In this document: in pieces, positions 11,118 to 20,987 of the stretch | Layout of the letters: every line of letters starts with the position of its first letter | Numbering within the stretch: the first letter of the stretch is position 1 | Source of the DNA: Vitrella brassicaformis | Taxonomy: Eukaryota > Sar > Vitrellaceae | DNA length: 36,934 nt | Reading direction: 5' to 3' | NCBI GenBank assembly: GCA_001179505.1 | Contig: CDMY01000189.1 | Coordinates: 128,994 to 165,927 of the forward strand | Translations under genes and position numbers: made by a program | The notes under the pieces: model-generated | Told to the model about the DNA's origin: nothing | Database searches by the model: none | Seen by the model: only the letters and a program-made list of their open reading frames with translations

Positions 11118-13761
11118 TCATCCAAAGAGGTCCCCAACAAAGGGCATGCACTCTGATTGCTCACTGGTGGGAGGTCTGTCTTCCTTGGGTGTGGGCAGAA
11201 ATTTTGCATTGTAGGCCTGCTGCTGAAGGCCAATGTTCTTATACATGTTTTGGTCCCGCAGGTGGGGGAGGAGTCTGCCTCCCGGCACCCTCTTCGAAGG
11301 CGTCCCTGACCCAGCTGTAGGGGGCGGGGGCAGCTCGGTGGTCATGTTGTGGCCATACTTGATGCGCTGGATGTTGAGCTCCTCGGCCGTGGGGGGAAGC
11401 TTCTTGGGCGTGGGGCCTAGGGCCATGTTTGTTATCTGTATGCCATGCCATGCCAGCCAGGACAGCCAATTGGCGACAGACACATTGCGACTGTAAAGGA
11501 CCTTGACTCACCTCGTCGCCAAAGGAAGAAGACAGAGAGTATCGGCGGGAGTCTATGTTGATATGCTGCGATGTGGGGGTGGCCGCGGGGCTCTGTTGCT
11601 GCTTGGGCGCGAAAGGATTGGTCGTCACGACCGGCTCTGTGACCTGCAGGCAGGCAGGCAGGCAGGCAGGCAGGGGAGAGAGAGACACCGACAGAGATGT
11701 ATTCCATGGATGGTGGCGAGCCATGACTGTACGCACGGGCGTCTGTCTGTTTGTGTCCCTTACCGCCATATGTGTGCGAACCGGAGACTGCTGCTGCTTC
11801 TGCTGCTGCTCGCCCAGCATCCGAGCGCTCAGCTCCTCAGCGCTCAGCTTGTGAGGGGTCAGCTTCTGAGCGCTCTGCTGCTGAGCGCTCTGCTGCTGCT
11901 GCTGCTGCTGAGCGCTCTGCTGCTGAGCACTCTGCTGGGGCTCCTGGCCACTGGCGCCGCCACCCATGTGCACGGTCCCTCCCTGCTGCACAGCCACACA
12001 AGCAAACGGAGACATAACACGCATGTCCACTGTTCTGTTTGTCTGTCTCCGTTTGTCTGTTGGCCCCCTCCCCCCTCCCCCTCCCTCAAGCCCTCCCTCC
12101 CTCACGCACCGTCTGTGTCGTCGGGGGCACCTTGGGCATGTCTGTCGCTGTCGTCTGGGCAGCATACGGCGTGAAGAAGCCAGGCATCTGCGCCTGCTTC
12201 GGGGCGGCCTTGGCCGTCTTGGGTGTGGGGGTGCCCGACAGCTGCTGCTGCTGCGGCTGCGAAGTGGGTGTCTTGGGAGGAGGACCAGATGGCGGTTGCG
12301 TGCCGGCCTTGGGCACAGGAAGCGACGGATGCGCCTTGCCCACCCACTGCTGCTGCTGCAGCTGCTGCAGGGGCTGAACCATCGGCTGCTGCTGCTGCTG
12401 CACGGGGGGCTGCACAACTGGCTGCATGAGATGCATTTTGGGCGAGGCAGTGGGCTGTTTGGGTGAGCCGGAGGGCTGCTTCGGTGAGGCAGCTTTGGGG
12501 GAGGCAGCGGCACCACTTACGACCTCTCCATGTCCTTTCTGCTGCTCCTCCTTCGGCCCCGGTTGCTGCTGCACCTGCTGAAACTGCTGCACCCGCTGCA
12601 CTTGCTGCACCTGCTGCGCCTGGCCCTCTTCCACACCGACATCCACACCAATACCGAATTCCTGGCCAGGGCCACCCACACCACCGCCCCCCACCACAAA
12701 CCGGGTAGCATTGGGTGTGTCGTCAAACAACGAATCTATGGGCTTCTTGCCCTCCTGCTCGGTCGCAGCACGGTTCAACACGCCCTCCTTCGCCGCAGCA
12801 ACACCATCAGCAACACCGCCACGGGGCACCTGCTTGGGAATGGGCGTGTCGACGGTCGAGGCGCGAGCCTTGGGTGCTGGTGGCGAGGGCATCTTGGGAA
12901 GGGCTGGGGAGGTCTTTGCAGTGGCTGGAGTGTCTTTGGCGACCAGACGGGCGGCCCCGGGCGTGCTGGGGATGGATGCCTCCGCGTCGGGCTCACGGGC
13001 CTTTTTGCCGCCAGCAGTAGTCTTGACCGTCGTGGGAGGCGTCAGGGGCACCACCGTCACTGCCTTTCCCTGCACCTCCTGCTGCTGCTGTACCTGCTGG
13101 ACCTGCTGGACCTGCTGGACTTGCACCTGCTGTTGCTGTTCCACCACAACCGGTGTCTCCGTCTCTGTCTCTGTCTTCTTCGGTGCCTCCTCCTTCTGTT
13201 GTGTGAGCTCCTCTTTCTTGACGGGCGGCTCTGCCTTCTGCTCCTCCTGCTCCTCCTTCTCCTCCTTGGCCTTGCCAACGACCACCACCTCACGTTCCTG
13301 CACGGCCTCCTTGACCAACACGGGAGCCGCTTTCTCCGATTTCTCCACCTTGACGTCCCTCGTGGGGCCCATCTGCCCCACCGCATTCCCCGAGCTAAGC
13401 GCGACGCCGGCCACTGGGGGCGGGGTGCCGATGGGCGTGTGAGGGGTCTCACTGCCAAGAGGAGGGAAGAGGATGCTCGTGTCTTTGCCTTTGTCTTTGC
13501 CGACGGCTGATCTGGGGCGGTGTCGGGGTGAGAGGCGCTCCAGCTTGGGTGGCTGCTGGCTGGGCCAGGATGGGGAGAGGGAGGCGCCGAAGAGCTGGGG
13601 CGCCTCGTTGCCGAACTGGTCGAAGGTGGCGTGGATGATGCATTGAACCGCCGAGTCCTGCATCGACGACTTGATCTTCATCAGGTCCTTCAGGGTCTTT
13701 CCTTGGAGCGCCCAGAGCCTGATTGCGTCAATCAGTGTGACAAAGCCGTGACGTGTGTGTG

Positions 13762-13796
<35 letters not shown>

Positions 13797-16700
13797 GCTG
13801 TAGGCATGTCGCTGACCCTTTGATCTCTTGCAGCTGAGCGTCGATCTGGCAGTGAGTGCCGTCCTGGAGGAATCTGAGGATCTCTCGGCGGTGGTCGGCC
13901 GCGCTGTCCATCCTCTTGTAGTACTCCTCGTGCAATTCACCGTAGAGGTTCGAGAGATGCTCGTAGCCCCGGTCTCTCGATGCTGCACACACCACCGAAC
14001 ACACCACACCAGCAGAGTGAGAAACGGCGCCCTTTCCCTCTCTCTCTCCCTCCCTCCCTGCCTCCCTCTGTGTACCTCTGTGTATCTGCTGCCTCTTTCT
14101 TACCAATGCTGGATGAGACCATCTTGGCGAGTTCGATCTGGTTCTTCTCACATGTCTCCACCTTCTTGACGAGGGCCGTGCTGACCCGCTGCTGCTGGGT
14201 GGCAGTCTCTTCCTGCCGCTTGCTAGACTCTTCCTGCCGCTTGCTAAGCTCGGTCAGCATGGCTTTGAGAGCCTCAAACTGCTCGTGAGACACGGACTGT
14301 TGCTGCTGGGTGGCGATCGTGGTGGTGGAGGTGGGGGATACTGAAGGGGAGGAGGGAGCAGCAGCTGCTGGAGCAGCTGATGTTGTGCGAGGTGTCTTCT
14401 GTTTCTCGGCCTCTTGTTGCTGCTGCTGCTGAGGCTGTTCTTGCTGCCTTGGCTGGTCCGTCTGTTGTGCCTGTCGGGCTACCCACGAGTGAACGTCTTC
14501 CAGCAGCTTGGCCATTTTCTTGAAGGACCTGCGAACGTGATCGATCGCACGGATACAGTGGGGGATGGAGTGGCTGCATATTGGGTGTCTCTGCCTGTGT
14601 GTGTCTGTGTCTGTGTGTGTGCTTACATCCGCATGCCGTGGACTTCCCGGATGATTTCCCAGTGGTATATGCCGCCGCGATCTGCACACACACACACACG
14701 CAATGGCAGCGGTGAGGCGGCCGGGGGTGGTGTCGTGTGTGTCATGTGTGTGGTGGGGTACATTTGAAGTCGGCTTGGTCCTTCTCGGGCGGCCACACCC
14801 ACACGAACCCGCACCAAAAGGCATACAGGCCCTGCACACACGAGACACAAGGAGACAGATGCAGCCAGGGGTGTGTGTGTGTGTGTGTGTGTGTGAGGGT
14901 CCCATTGGCTTACCATCGCGACGGCCGCGATGAATATGACATACTGAGTGGGCCCCTCCTGCTGCTGGGCCACCGACTTGATTAGCTGAGCGCCGCTGGC
15001 CGTCCACTCCATCAGTGGTACCAGCCCCAAACCACCTGCACACCAGACACACACAGAGAAATGTGAAATGTCGACGGAGACCTGGTGGGCCCGTGTGCTG
15101 GGGGAGCTTGCCTGTCACTCCCGTCAGCCGCCGTATGCCGTGTGTCGTCCGCAAAGCGGTACAGCCCATCAGGCCCTTGACTCCCTCCCAGCTCCTCACC
15201 TCCCTCAACCGATCCACACCCACCCACATCGCCGCGTCCCTCACTGTGTCCGTGACCCTTCTCCACACCATCTCCACCGTGGACAGCTCCTCCATTCTCG
15301 GCTGCTTGATCCACTCCAGCATAGGTGTCCCGTCGGGCGCCACCAGGCAGCTGGAGGGGTCGCTTTTGCGGCAGGTTGGGGCGGCTTCGGGTTCAGCTAC
15401 ATCGGCTGATGCGTCTGCCATGACGACGGGCTCTGCCTCCTCCGGCAGGGTGTCCTCGGTGCGAGGCGGCTCGTCGCTCGCCTGGTGGTGGGTCGGGGGT
15501 GTAGGTGGCTGTGGGGGAGGGGTCGGAGGGGGTGGCTGCTGTTGCTGCCAGTCTTGATGTGCTGGGGGGGCGGTGGGTGGAGGGGTGGCGGGCAATCGTG
15601 GCTCTTCCTGTCGATGCTCGTGCTGCTGCTGAGCTGTGTCATCGTGTGTGGGTGGTGTGGGGGGTTGCTCGTCTCTATGGTCCTCTCTTGCCGCTTCGGG
15701 TGTCGGCTGAGAAGGCCTCTCGTTGACATCTAGGCCCCTCGACTCGTCTGACATTGGGTGCTGGTCGTGTGTCGGCTGTGGGGACTGATCGGTGTACGGG
15801 CTAGAATCTGGCCTCTCCTCATCAAAATGCCTCGACTCATGGTCTACTACTGGCTGCTGCTCGTGTGTCGGTGCCTGATCTGAGTGGCCGACTGCCGTTG
15901 GTGCTGCTGGTGGTGGATCAGGTGGGGAGGAGGGGGCGGGCGAGGGCGGCTCAAACAGCTGTCCATCGTTGGTGGTGCCGGCGATGGTCGTGTGGGCGTC
16001 AGCCTCTTCGGCTGCCTGTGAGTCCTGCTCCTGTGCGGCCCCAGTCGGCACTTCGGACTCAGTGGCTGTAACCTGGGGGAAGGCGCACACACACACACAC
16101 ACACACAGACGGATGGGTGAAGTTGTGTGGTGGTCAGTGAGTGATGTCCGTGCCCAGGCTGTCTACCTCTGCTGTCTCGGCTTCTCCCTCGTGTGCCTCC
16201 TCAGTCTCAACAGCTTGATCTGCTGAATCAGCACTGGTAGAGTGGCGGTCCTCCGTGGGCCTGCCCTCATCATCACGTGCACCAGCTTCGTGGTTCCCTT
16301 GGTCTTGGCCTTCGCCAGCTTCTTGTTGGTCCCTTGGGGTGTGCGTGGGCTGAGTTATCTCAGCTGCCGTAGTGCCGTCCTCACTGGAGCTTCCCTCGGA
16401 CGGTTTGTGGCCTGGATGGTCGGGGCGGTGCCCGACGGTCGGCGTAGGCCGGATCTCCTCAACTGGGCTAGCGGTCGTCTCGGATGGGGTGTTGGCTGCT
16501 GCCTCGCCCGACTCCGCTGCCTCACCCTGTCGTGACTTTTCCTCAGTTGACTCCTCCCGTCTGTGCTGTTCCTCCCCTGAGTGCTCCGGTGTCTCCTCCT
16601 GGTGATGGGGGCTGTGACTGTCGCCCTCTACGGTGTCGTCCGGGTGTGTGTCGGCCTCAGCGGGGCCGTGGGAGTCAGCAGACGGCGGGTCGGGAGCTCC

Positions 16701-17082
16701 CGTCTCCTGTGCCTCTTGTGGACGGTCTGGCTGCTCCACAGGCTCATTCCTGGGGCCGTTCCGAGGAAAGTGCGTTGGAATCTGAGGGAGACGGCACGGA
16801 GAGGGTGTTCCCGACACACACTGCGATGCCCCAGACCCTCTCTGACTCACCCGGTGGTTTGGCTGCGGCACCCAGTAGTCGCCCCGATAGATTTTCCCCT
16901 CGTCAGCAAAGACGCCTCCCGGGGTTCTCTCGTCCGGATGGTCGCTCTCCGGCGCCCAGACCTGCACACACCACCCCAGTGTGCCGATTTCTGTTGCACT
17001 GACGGTGCGGTGCACCGCAGCTTACGTTGAGAACGAGCGAGGCCGTGAGAAATGCGAAGAAAGGTAAGCTTATCAACATCAT
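11118..17082 (-). CDS. large signal-peptide, single-pass membrane protein B (paralogue of A)
   Basis: Unrecognised family, paralogous to 3360-8353. Exons: 17082-17026, 16961-16851, 16781-16167, 16072-15112, 15035-14914, 14831-14762, 14681-14627, 14528-14104, 13982-13817, 13718-12110, 11985-11764, 11643-11512, 11435-11118. Phases agree throughout; 1620 residues. The first exon encodes a signal peptide (MMLISLPFFAFLTASLVLN). Next is a Glu/Pro/Gln-rich stretch to ~560 containing the same PTCR...SC.V.PDG motif as A, then a membrane span at ~613-635. After that: a Gln-rich coiled coil (EALKAMLTELSKRQEESSKRQ), helical exons (YEHLSNLYGELHEEYYKRM), a KEEKEEQEEQK-type charged part, QQVQQVQQ repeats and a Pro/Gln tail. 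The tail carries PIDSLFDD, TTNPFAPK and ends VGDLFG. Exons of 122, 70 and 55 nt, plus a GC-AG intron (15111-15036), match A exactly in length and phase. A CAGCAG acceptor near 11983-11988 allows loss of one Gln. Confidence 0.72.
14671..15149 (-). repeat. inverted near-identical copy of 5521-5998 (membrane-anchor module)
   Basis: Covers the end of one exon, the GC-AG intron, the 122-nt and 70-nt exons and the following introns of gene B. Introns usually drift faster than exons, yet here they match gene A almost as well as the exons do, including a CA-repeat tract. Flanking exons are strongly diverged. Confidence 0.85.
15810..15889 (-). repeat. inverted ~90% copy of 4250-4329 (luminal block)
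   Basis: Codes GHSDQAPTHEQQPVVDHES plus RHFDEERP in protein B. It aligns gap-free with the block in protein A. A weaker internal echo (SDESRGLDVNERP) follows about 25 residues later in B only. Confidence 0.75.
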
Positions 17083-17597
17083 GAGTGCGAAGCAAGATGC
17101 GGGAACCTCATCGAAGCGCTGGAAAGTAATATTGTATGGGGGCCGTACCCTCCCCCGCCCCCACTCCCCTGAAAAGCAGCAAAATTTCTCTCAAGCCTGT
17201 TGGGGGTTTTGTTGAGCCCCCAGTCTTCTTGGCCAAAAAGCGAGCTGCATGGCGATCCTTGCTGCAGCTCGCGCTCGAGGGAGCTGATTGAGGAAAAGTT
17301 GGAGGACTTTGTAGACACAGGGGCTCAGGCCCAACTCAGGCCCCAAGGAAAGTGGTAGGAAAGCACGCGAAATGGCGCATTACTGTGGAGTTCTCTTGCA
17401 CGTGACGCTGTGATGAATGCATGAGCGGTGTCTTTTGGCAGTTCACGATGAACACATTTGCCTTGCCCCGGTGTGGTACTCATCTGTGTGGTTGTCTGTC
17501 TGTCGTGTTGTCTGTTTTCTATTTTAACGTGCCTGGTGCAGGTACGTCAGGTGCCTGATGATTGTGAGTGTCCGTCCCTGAGCCATTGTGACCGATC
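17083..17597. promoter_or_regulatory. divergent intergenic region between gene B and coiled-coil gene
   Basis: 515 bases between two start codons, expected to hold both promoters. It contains a short hairpin (TGGGGG 17201-17206 with CCCCCA 17217-17222), a poly-C/G tract near 17150-17165 and a CTGT tract at 17492-17516. No TATA box near either start is obvious. An open minus frame at 17079-17318 lacks an ATG at its head and is not called. Confidence 0.35.
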
Positions 17598-19225
17598 ATG
17601 AGCACTCGTCCATCGATGGTGAAGCCCCTGCCGCTGAGCACGGCCATCCCTCCCCCTCCCCCGGGTGCCCCACCGCCCCCCTCCCCTCCCCCAGCCACAG
17701 ATGCCAACGACACATCCAGCTCCGACCGCACGTCAGAGCGGTCACCGTCCATCGAACACACGGACAGGGACCACGAGCAGGTGCTTCCGTCACCTATGTC
17801 ACCCGCCATGCAATGCCATGCCATGCCTTCCTCTCTGTGTGTGTGATGTGATGTGATCCATCAGGCCGCGATTGCTGCGAGTGAGCCGGTGCCGTCCGAG
17901 AGCCACAGTGAGGGCTGGCGGCGCGTCGAGGAGGTCGAGAGCTCCATCAGACGAGGGTCCTTCTCGCGCTCGGACCCCTGTGTCGTGCACATCGAGCGCA
18001 TGAGCAGCCGGCTCGGCCTCGTCAAGACCAATGCCGCAGCCACAGACCAGCCCCCGACAGCCGATGACGAATCCCCCAGCCCCCGTCAGCGTGAGCTTGC
18101 CGAGCTGTTGCAGCGCAGCGCGGCCGACCACATCGACACCCAGTTGCAGGCGATATTCGCCGGCGTCGAGGGCGAGAGCGACCCGAAGGCCCTGCAATCG
18201 AAGCTGCAGTCGGCACGGTTCTGGCTGCTGCTGCAGGAGGGCGACCGGCATCTGCTGCTCGACCGCCTTCGTGAGCGGCAACGGTACCTCACCCATCTGC
18301 AGGAGGAGACGGCGCGGTGTCAGGCGTCATCGGATTTCTTGGCCCAGGAGAACCAGGACCTTATAGGTCAGGTGTCGCGGCTTGGCGAGGAGCTGCGGCA
18401 GCTCAAGGGGGAGCGGGACCGGCTCGTGGGGGAGGCCTATCACGTCAAGGAGCACCTCAAAATGACATCCGAGGAGAGCAGAAGACAGGTAGGTGGGGAG
18501 TGGGTGACAGGACCACACACAGGACCACACAACGTCTCGTCGACACACACAGCACAGAGAGTTGGTGTCGCTGCATGGTATGCAGATCAAGACGTTGAGT
18601 GAGGAGGTGAAGCATCAGCGGGTTGAGCGGGACAAGCTCCACTCGGAGCGCTCAGCCCTCGAGGCGCAACTCGTGGGCGTCAAGATCAAACTCGCCGAGG
18701 CACAGGTAACCAACCACACAGACACACAGCCCACCACTTGCACATAACACAAACACGTGGAACAGAAAGACACTTCTTGCTCGCTTCCTGCCTGCGTGCC
18801 TGCATTGTGTGTCTGACTGACAGGAGAAGCAGGATAACTTAGAGACGCTTGTGGGCTACTACACCAAGCAGCTGGAGCGCTACGCCCCCCACATCCTCGC
18901 CCAAATCCAGGTGAGCATCCATCCCCGCTCGCCTGTTAAGCAGGGCCGCTCGTCCAGCATCAGCGGCGCCTCCCCCAGCAGCCGCGACACCCCCATCCCC
19001 CTCCCCCCACCACTCACCGCGAGGCCCGACTACGGCGAAAGAAACATCCGCTCCTCTCCTGGTCGAGCGGCGGTCCCAAGGCTTCCTATCGGCGGCATCT
19101 CAGAGGGGAGGGAATATAGCAGCGGGGCTGGCGCTGGTGGTGGTGGCCCGGGTTTTCTGACTTTTCGGGGACTGTTTGGGCGAGGGACGGGGCAGGATGA
19201 CCATCGAAGTGGCGGGGGGCACTGA
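17598..19225 (+). CDS. coiled-coil protein with proline-rich N-terminus
   Basis: Function unknown. Exons: 17598-17780, 17865-18488, 18586-18705, 18824-19225, all phase 0, 442 residues. Residues 1-60 are Pro/Ser-rich (STAIPPPPPGAPPPPSPPP). Residues ~100-310 are strongly helical with heptad-like Leu spacing and many Glu/Arg/Gln (LQEGDRHLLLDRLRERQRYL, LIGQVSRLGEELRQLKGERD, IKTLSEEVKHQRVERDKL), so a long coiled coil is likely. The C-terminal ~90 residues are Ser/Pro/Gly-rich and basic (SPVKQGRSSSISGASPSSRD). No enzyme motif and no membrane span are seen. A GTGAGC after AQIQ (near 18910) could be another donor, so the C-terminal part is less certain. The gene starts divergently from gene B. A cytoskeletal or scaffold role is only a guess from shape. 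Confidence 0.7.
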
Positions 19226-19595
19226 CTGCAGTGGGGAAAGGGACTTGCTGTGGTGATCGATTTTGCTTTATCGCTCCGTTCCTTTGTTTGCTCACGTCGG
19301 CTTGGACGCAGTTGAGTCCGTCCGTGCACATCTGCATGACGAGGGCGGGAAGGAGGGCGGGAGGGAGGGAGGGGTGGGAGGATGCAATGCGCTGGTGTTT
19401 GCTTTCAAGGAGGACCCACGCGGTGATGCGTTCGTGACACATACAGGGGGGGTGTCTTGTGCTATCAGTGTTGATTCTCGATCGTAATGATGATGGGTGA
19501 CACTTCAAGTTAGCATGCGGATCGGTCCATCAATGTACTGCTCTCTCAGGCTACCTAAGCCCCCATGCACAGCCACAACGCATCCCCCACAACTC
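19226..19595. other. convergent intergenic region
   Basis: 370 bases holding both 3' ends. A GGGA/GGAG-rich tract lies at 19343-19380. I see no exon or RNA gene. Confidence 0.55.
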
Positions 19596-20717
19596 TCAAT
19601 CAGCTTTCACCCTCTTGTCGGCAGGGTCGTAGGTCGGCAAACCCAGGAAAGCTCGGGGGTCGTCAATCTCGGCCTCCTCTGCCCGCCTCTCTCTCTCGGC
19701 CTTCAGCCTCGCTCTCATCTTCTCCTTGCCCAGCACCAGAGCCATGATCCACCCGGGCATTCGAAACAGCTCAATCAGCCGGTCAAGCGTGGTCAGGTCG
19801 ACCAGCGACGTCGACTGGATGATGTCTTGTGCGTGCTCCTCAATATACGGCCCCTTGAGGGCCGCTAGCAGGCTCGTCGCCACGATGGCGGCGTTGACCC
19901 CGCCCCGGTACTGGAAGAGCCACAGCGGCATGCTCTGCGTCTGAACCATGAGGTAGTCCAGGCCGGTCACCACCAACGCACTCCCCGCCGTGGCAATGTA
20001 GGTCTTCCAAGGGTTGTAGTCGGCCCCGATGAGCACGCCGACTCCCATGGCCATGGGAACAACGCCGATGCACAGCCGCGGCCAGCCGTAGAAGAAGGAG
20101 CGGCGCGACCCGTATCGGGCGATCTCCGCGCCGAAGTAGGATGCGCCCCAGAGGGAGAGCAGCAGGCCGCACACCTTGACGTGGTAGTTCATGATCATGT
20201 CCCACTTGTAGGGCGACTCGATCAGCAGATAGGCGAAACCGAACAGGCCCACAGCCCAGCCGAGCGTCCAGCACACGAACCTGCCCGCACGGGGGGCCTG
20301 GTTCTTCTCATCGTAGGCGTAGAAGCGCTCGATCGTCATCTTTATCGAGTTGTCGAGCTCTTCGGCAAGCTGCAGGGACACCTTGAAGGAGGGGGGGACG
20401 GGGCGGGGGACGTACAGCTTCACATAGCTGCCCAGAGTGGTCACATGCGGCACCTGCTGAGAAGCGGGGGTCTGCGCAAACGCACTGCCGCTTCTGGCTC
20501 CTCCTGACGGTGGCGGCTGTGCTGGTTGGCGGGAGAGTGGGTCCTCTCTTGACGGCTGCTGAGAGCGTTGTTGCTGCTGCTGCATCGATGGTGTGAAGGA
20601 CGGTGCTGCGGCGGCCGATGAGTGATGCCGGCATTGGATCTTCGTCGAGAGCTTCCGGTGCTGAGGCCGAAGAAGCAGTGGCCGATGCATCACAACGACC
20701 CGGTAAGCCATTTGCAT
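19596..20717 (-). CDS. TMEM69/DUF3429-like multi-pass membrane protein, probably mitochondrial
   Basis: Single-exon gene, 373 residues, from ATG 20717. The first ~35 residues are rich in Arg, His, Lys and Ser with no acids (MHRPLLLRPQHRKLSTKIQ), like a mitochondrial presequence. A Gln/Pro-rich linker follows. About five membrane spans then run from ~145 to ~300: WTLGWAVGLFGFAYLLI, VKVCGLLLSLWGASYFGAEI, LCIGVVPMAMGVGVLIGA, TYIATAGSALVVTGLDYLM, NAAIVATSLLAAL. The LSLWGASYFG pattern, the Arg-Leu-x-Ile-Gly-Val-x-Pro start of the third span and the conserved Asp in GLDYLM are typical of DUF3429/TMEM69. That family has no firmly known biochemical role. The C-terminal ~60 residues are charged and helical (KEKMRARLKAERERRAEEAE) and probably soluble. 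The family call is by eye and should be taken as likely rather than certain. Confidence 0.75.
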   Translation of the reverse strand: MQMAYRVVVMHRPLLLRPQHRKLSTKIQCRHHSSAAAAPSFTPSMQQQQQRSQQPSREDPLSRQPAQPPPSGGARSGSAFAQTPASQQVPHVTTLGSYVKLYVPRPVPPSFKVSLQLAEELDNSIKMTIERFYAYDEKNQAPRAGRFVCWTLGWAVGLFGFAYLLIESPYKWDMIMNYHVKVCGLLLSLWGASYFGAEIARYGSRRSFFYGWPRLCIGVVPMAMGVGVLIGADYNPWKTYIATAGSALVVTGLDYLMVQTQSMPLWLFQYRGGVNAAIVATSLLAALKGPYIEEHAQDIIQSTSLVDLTTLDRLIELFRMPGWIMALVLGKEKMRARLKAERERRAEEAEIDDPRAFLGLPTYDPADKRVKAD

Positions 20718-20987
20718 TCACCGAAATGCCGCCTTTCTCTCTCCGAAACTAGGAGATCTTCGTTCCTGCTGACAAAGGCAGAGATGTTGATTGCTTCTGT
20801 TGCTCGTCCTCTGGTGGTGGTTAAGGGGAAGATTTCGTCCTCGAAAGCGAAGCAAAGCTCGCACTCCACCCAAGCTCGCAGGCGAAGAAAAGGCCGAAAA
20901 AACCGCTGCAAGAAAAGGCCGAAACCGCCACAGATGGATGACTATGATGCAGTGAGTTGTTCTTGGAGGCGATCTGGCAGTTTATCA
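20718..20987. promoter_or_regulatory. divergent promoter region with a 14-bp direct repeat
   Basis: 270 bases between the start codons of the TMEM69-like and patatin genes. The motif agaaaaggccgaaa occurs twice, at 20886-20899 and 20911-20924, exactly 25 bp apart. This is more than two helical turns and is suggestive of paired protein binding. Function is inferred from position. Confidence 0.4.

Noticed and set aside
12039-13510. Long plus-strand open frames opposite gene B
   Set aside because: They are complements of Gln/Lys/Pro-rich coding sequence (Leu/Cys/Ala runs) and fall within exon 10 of gene B, whose phases all agree.
17079-17318. 79-residue minus-strand open frame upstream of gene B
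   Set aside because: Its head codon is GTG, it overlaps the gene B start in another frame, and it has no recognisable motif. A signal-peptide start at 17082 explains gene B better.
20934-20987. In-frame upstream ATG for the patatin gene
   Set aside because: It would bury the hydrophobic signal segment 25 or more residues inside the protein; kept only as an alternative.
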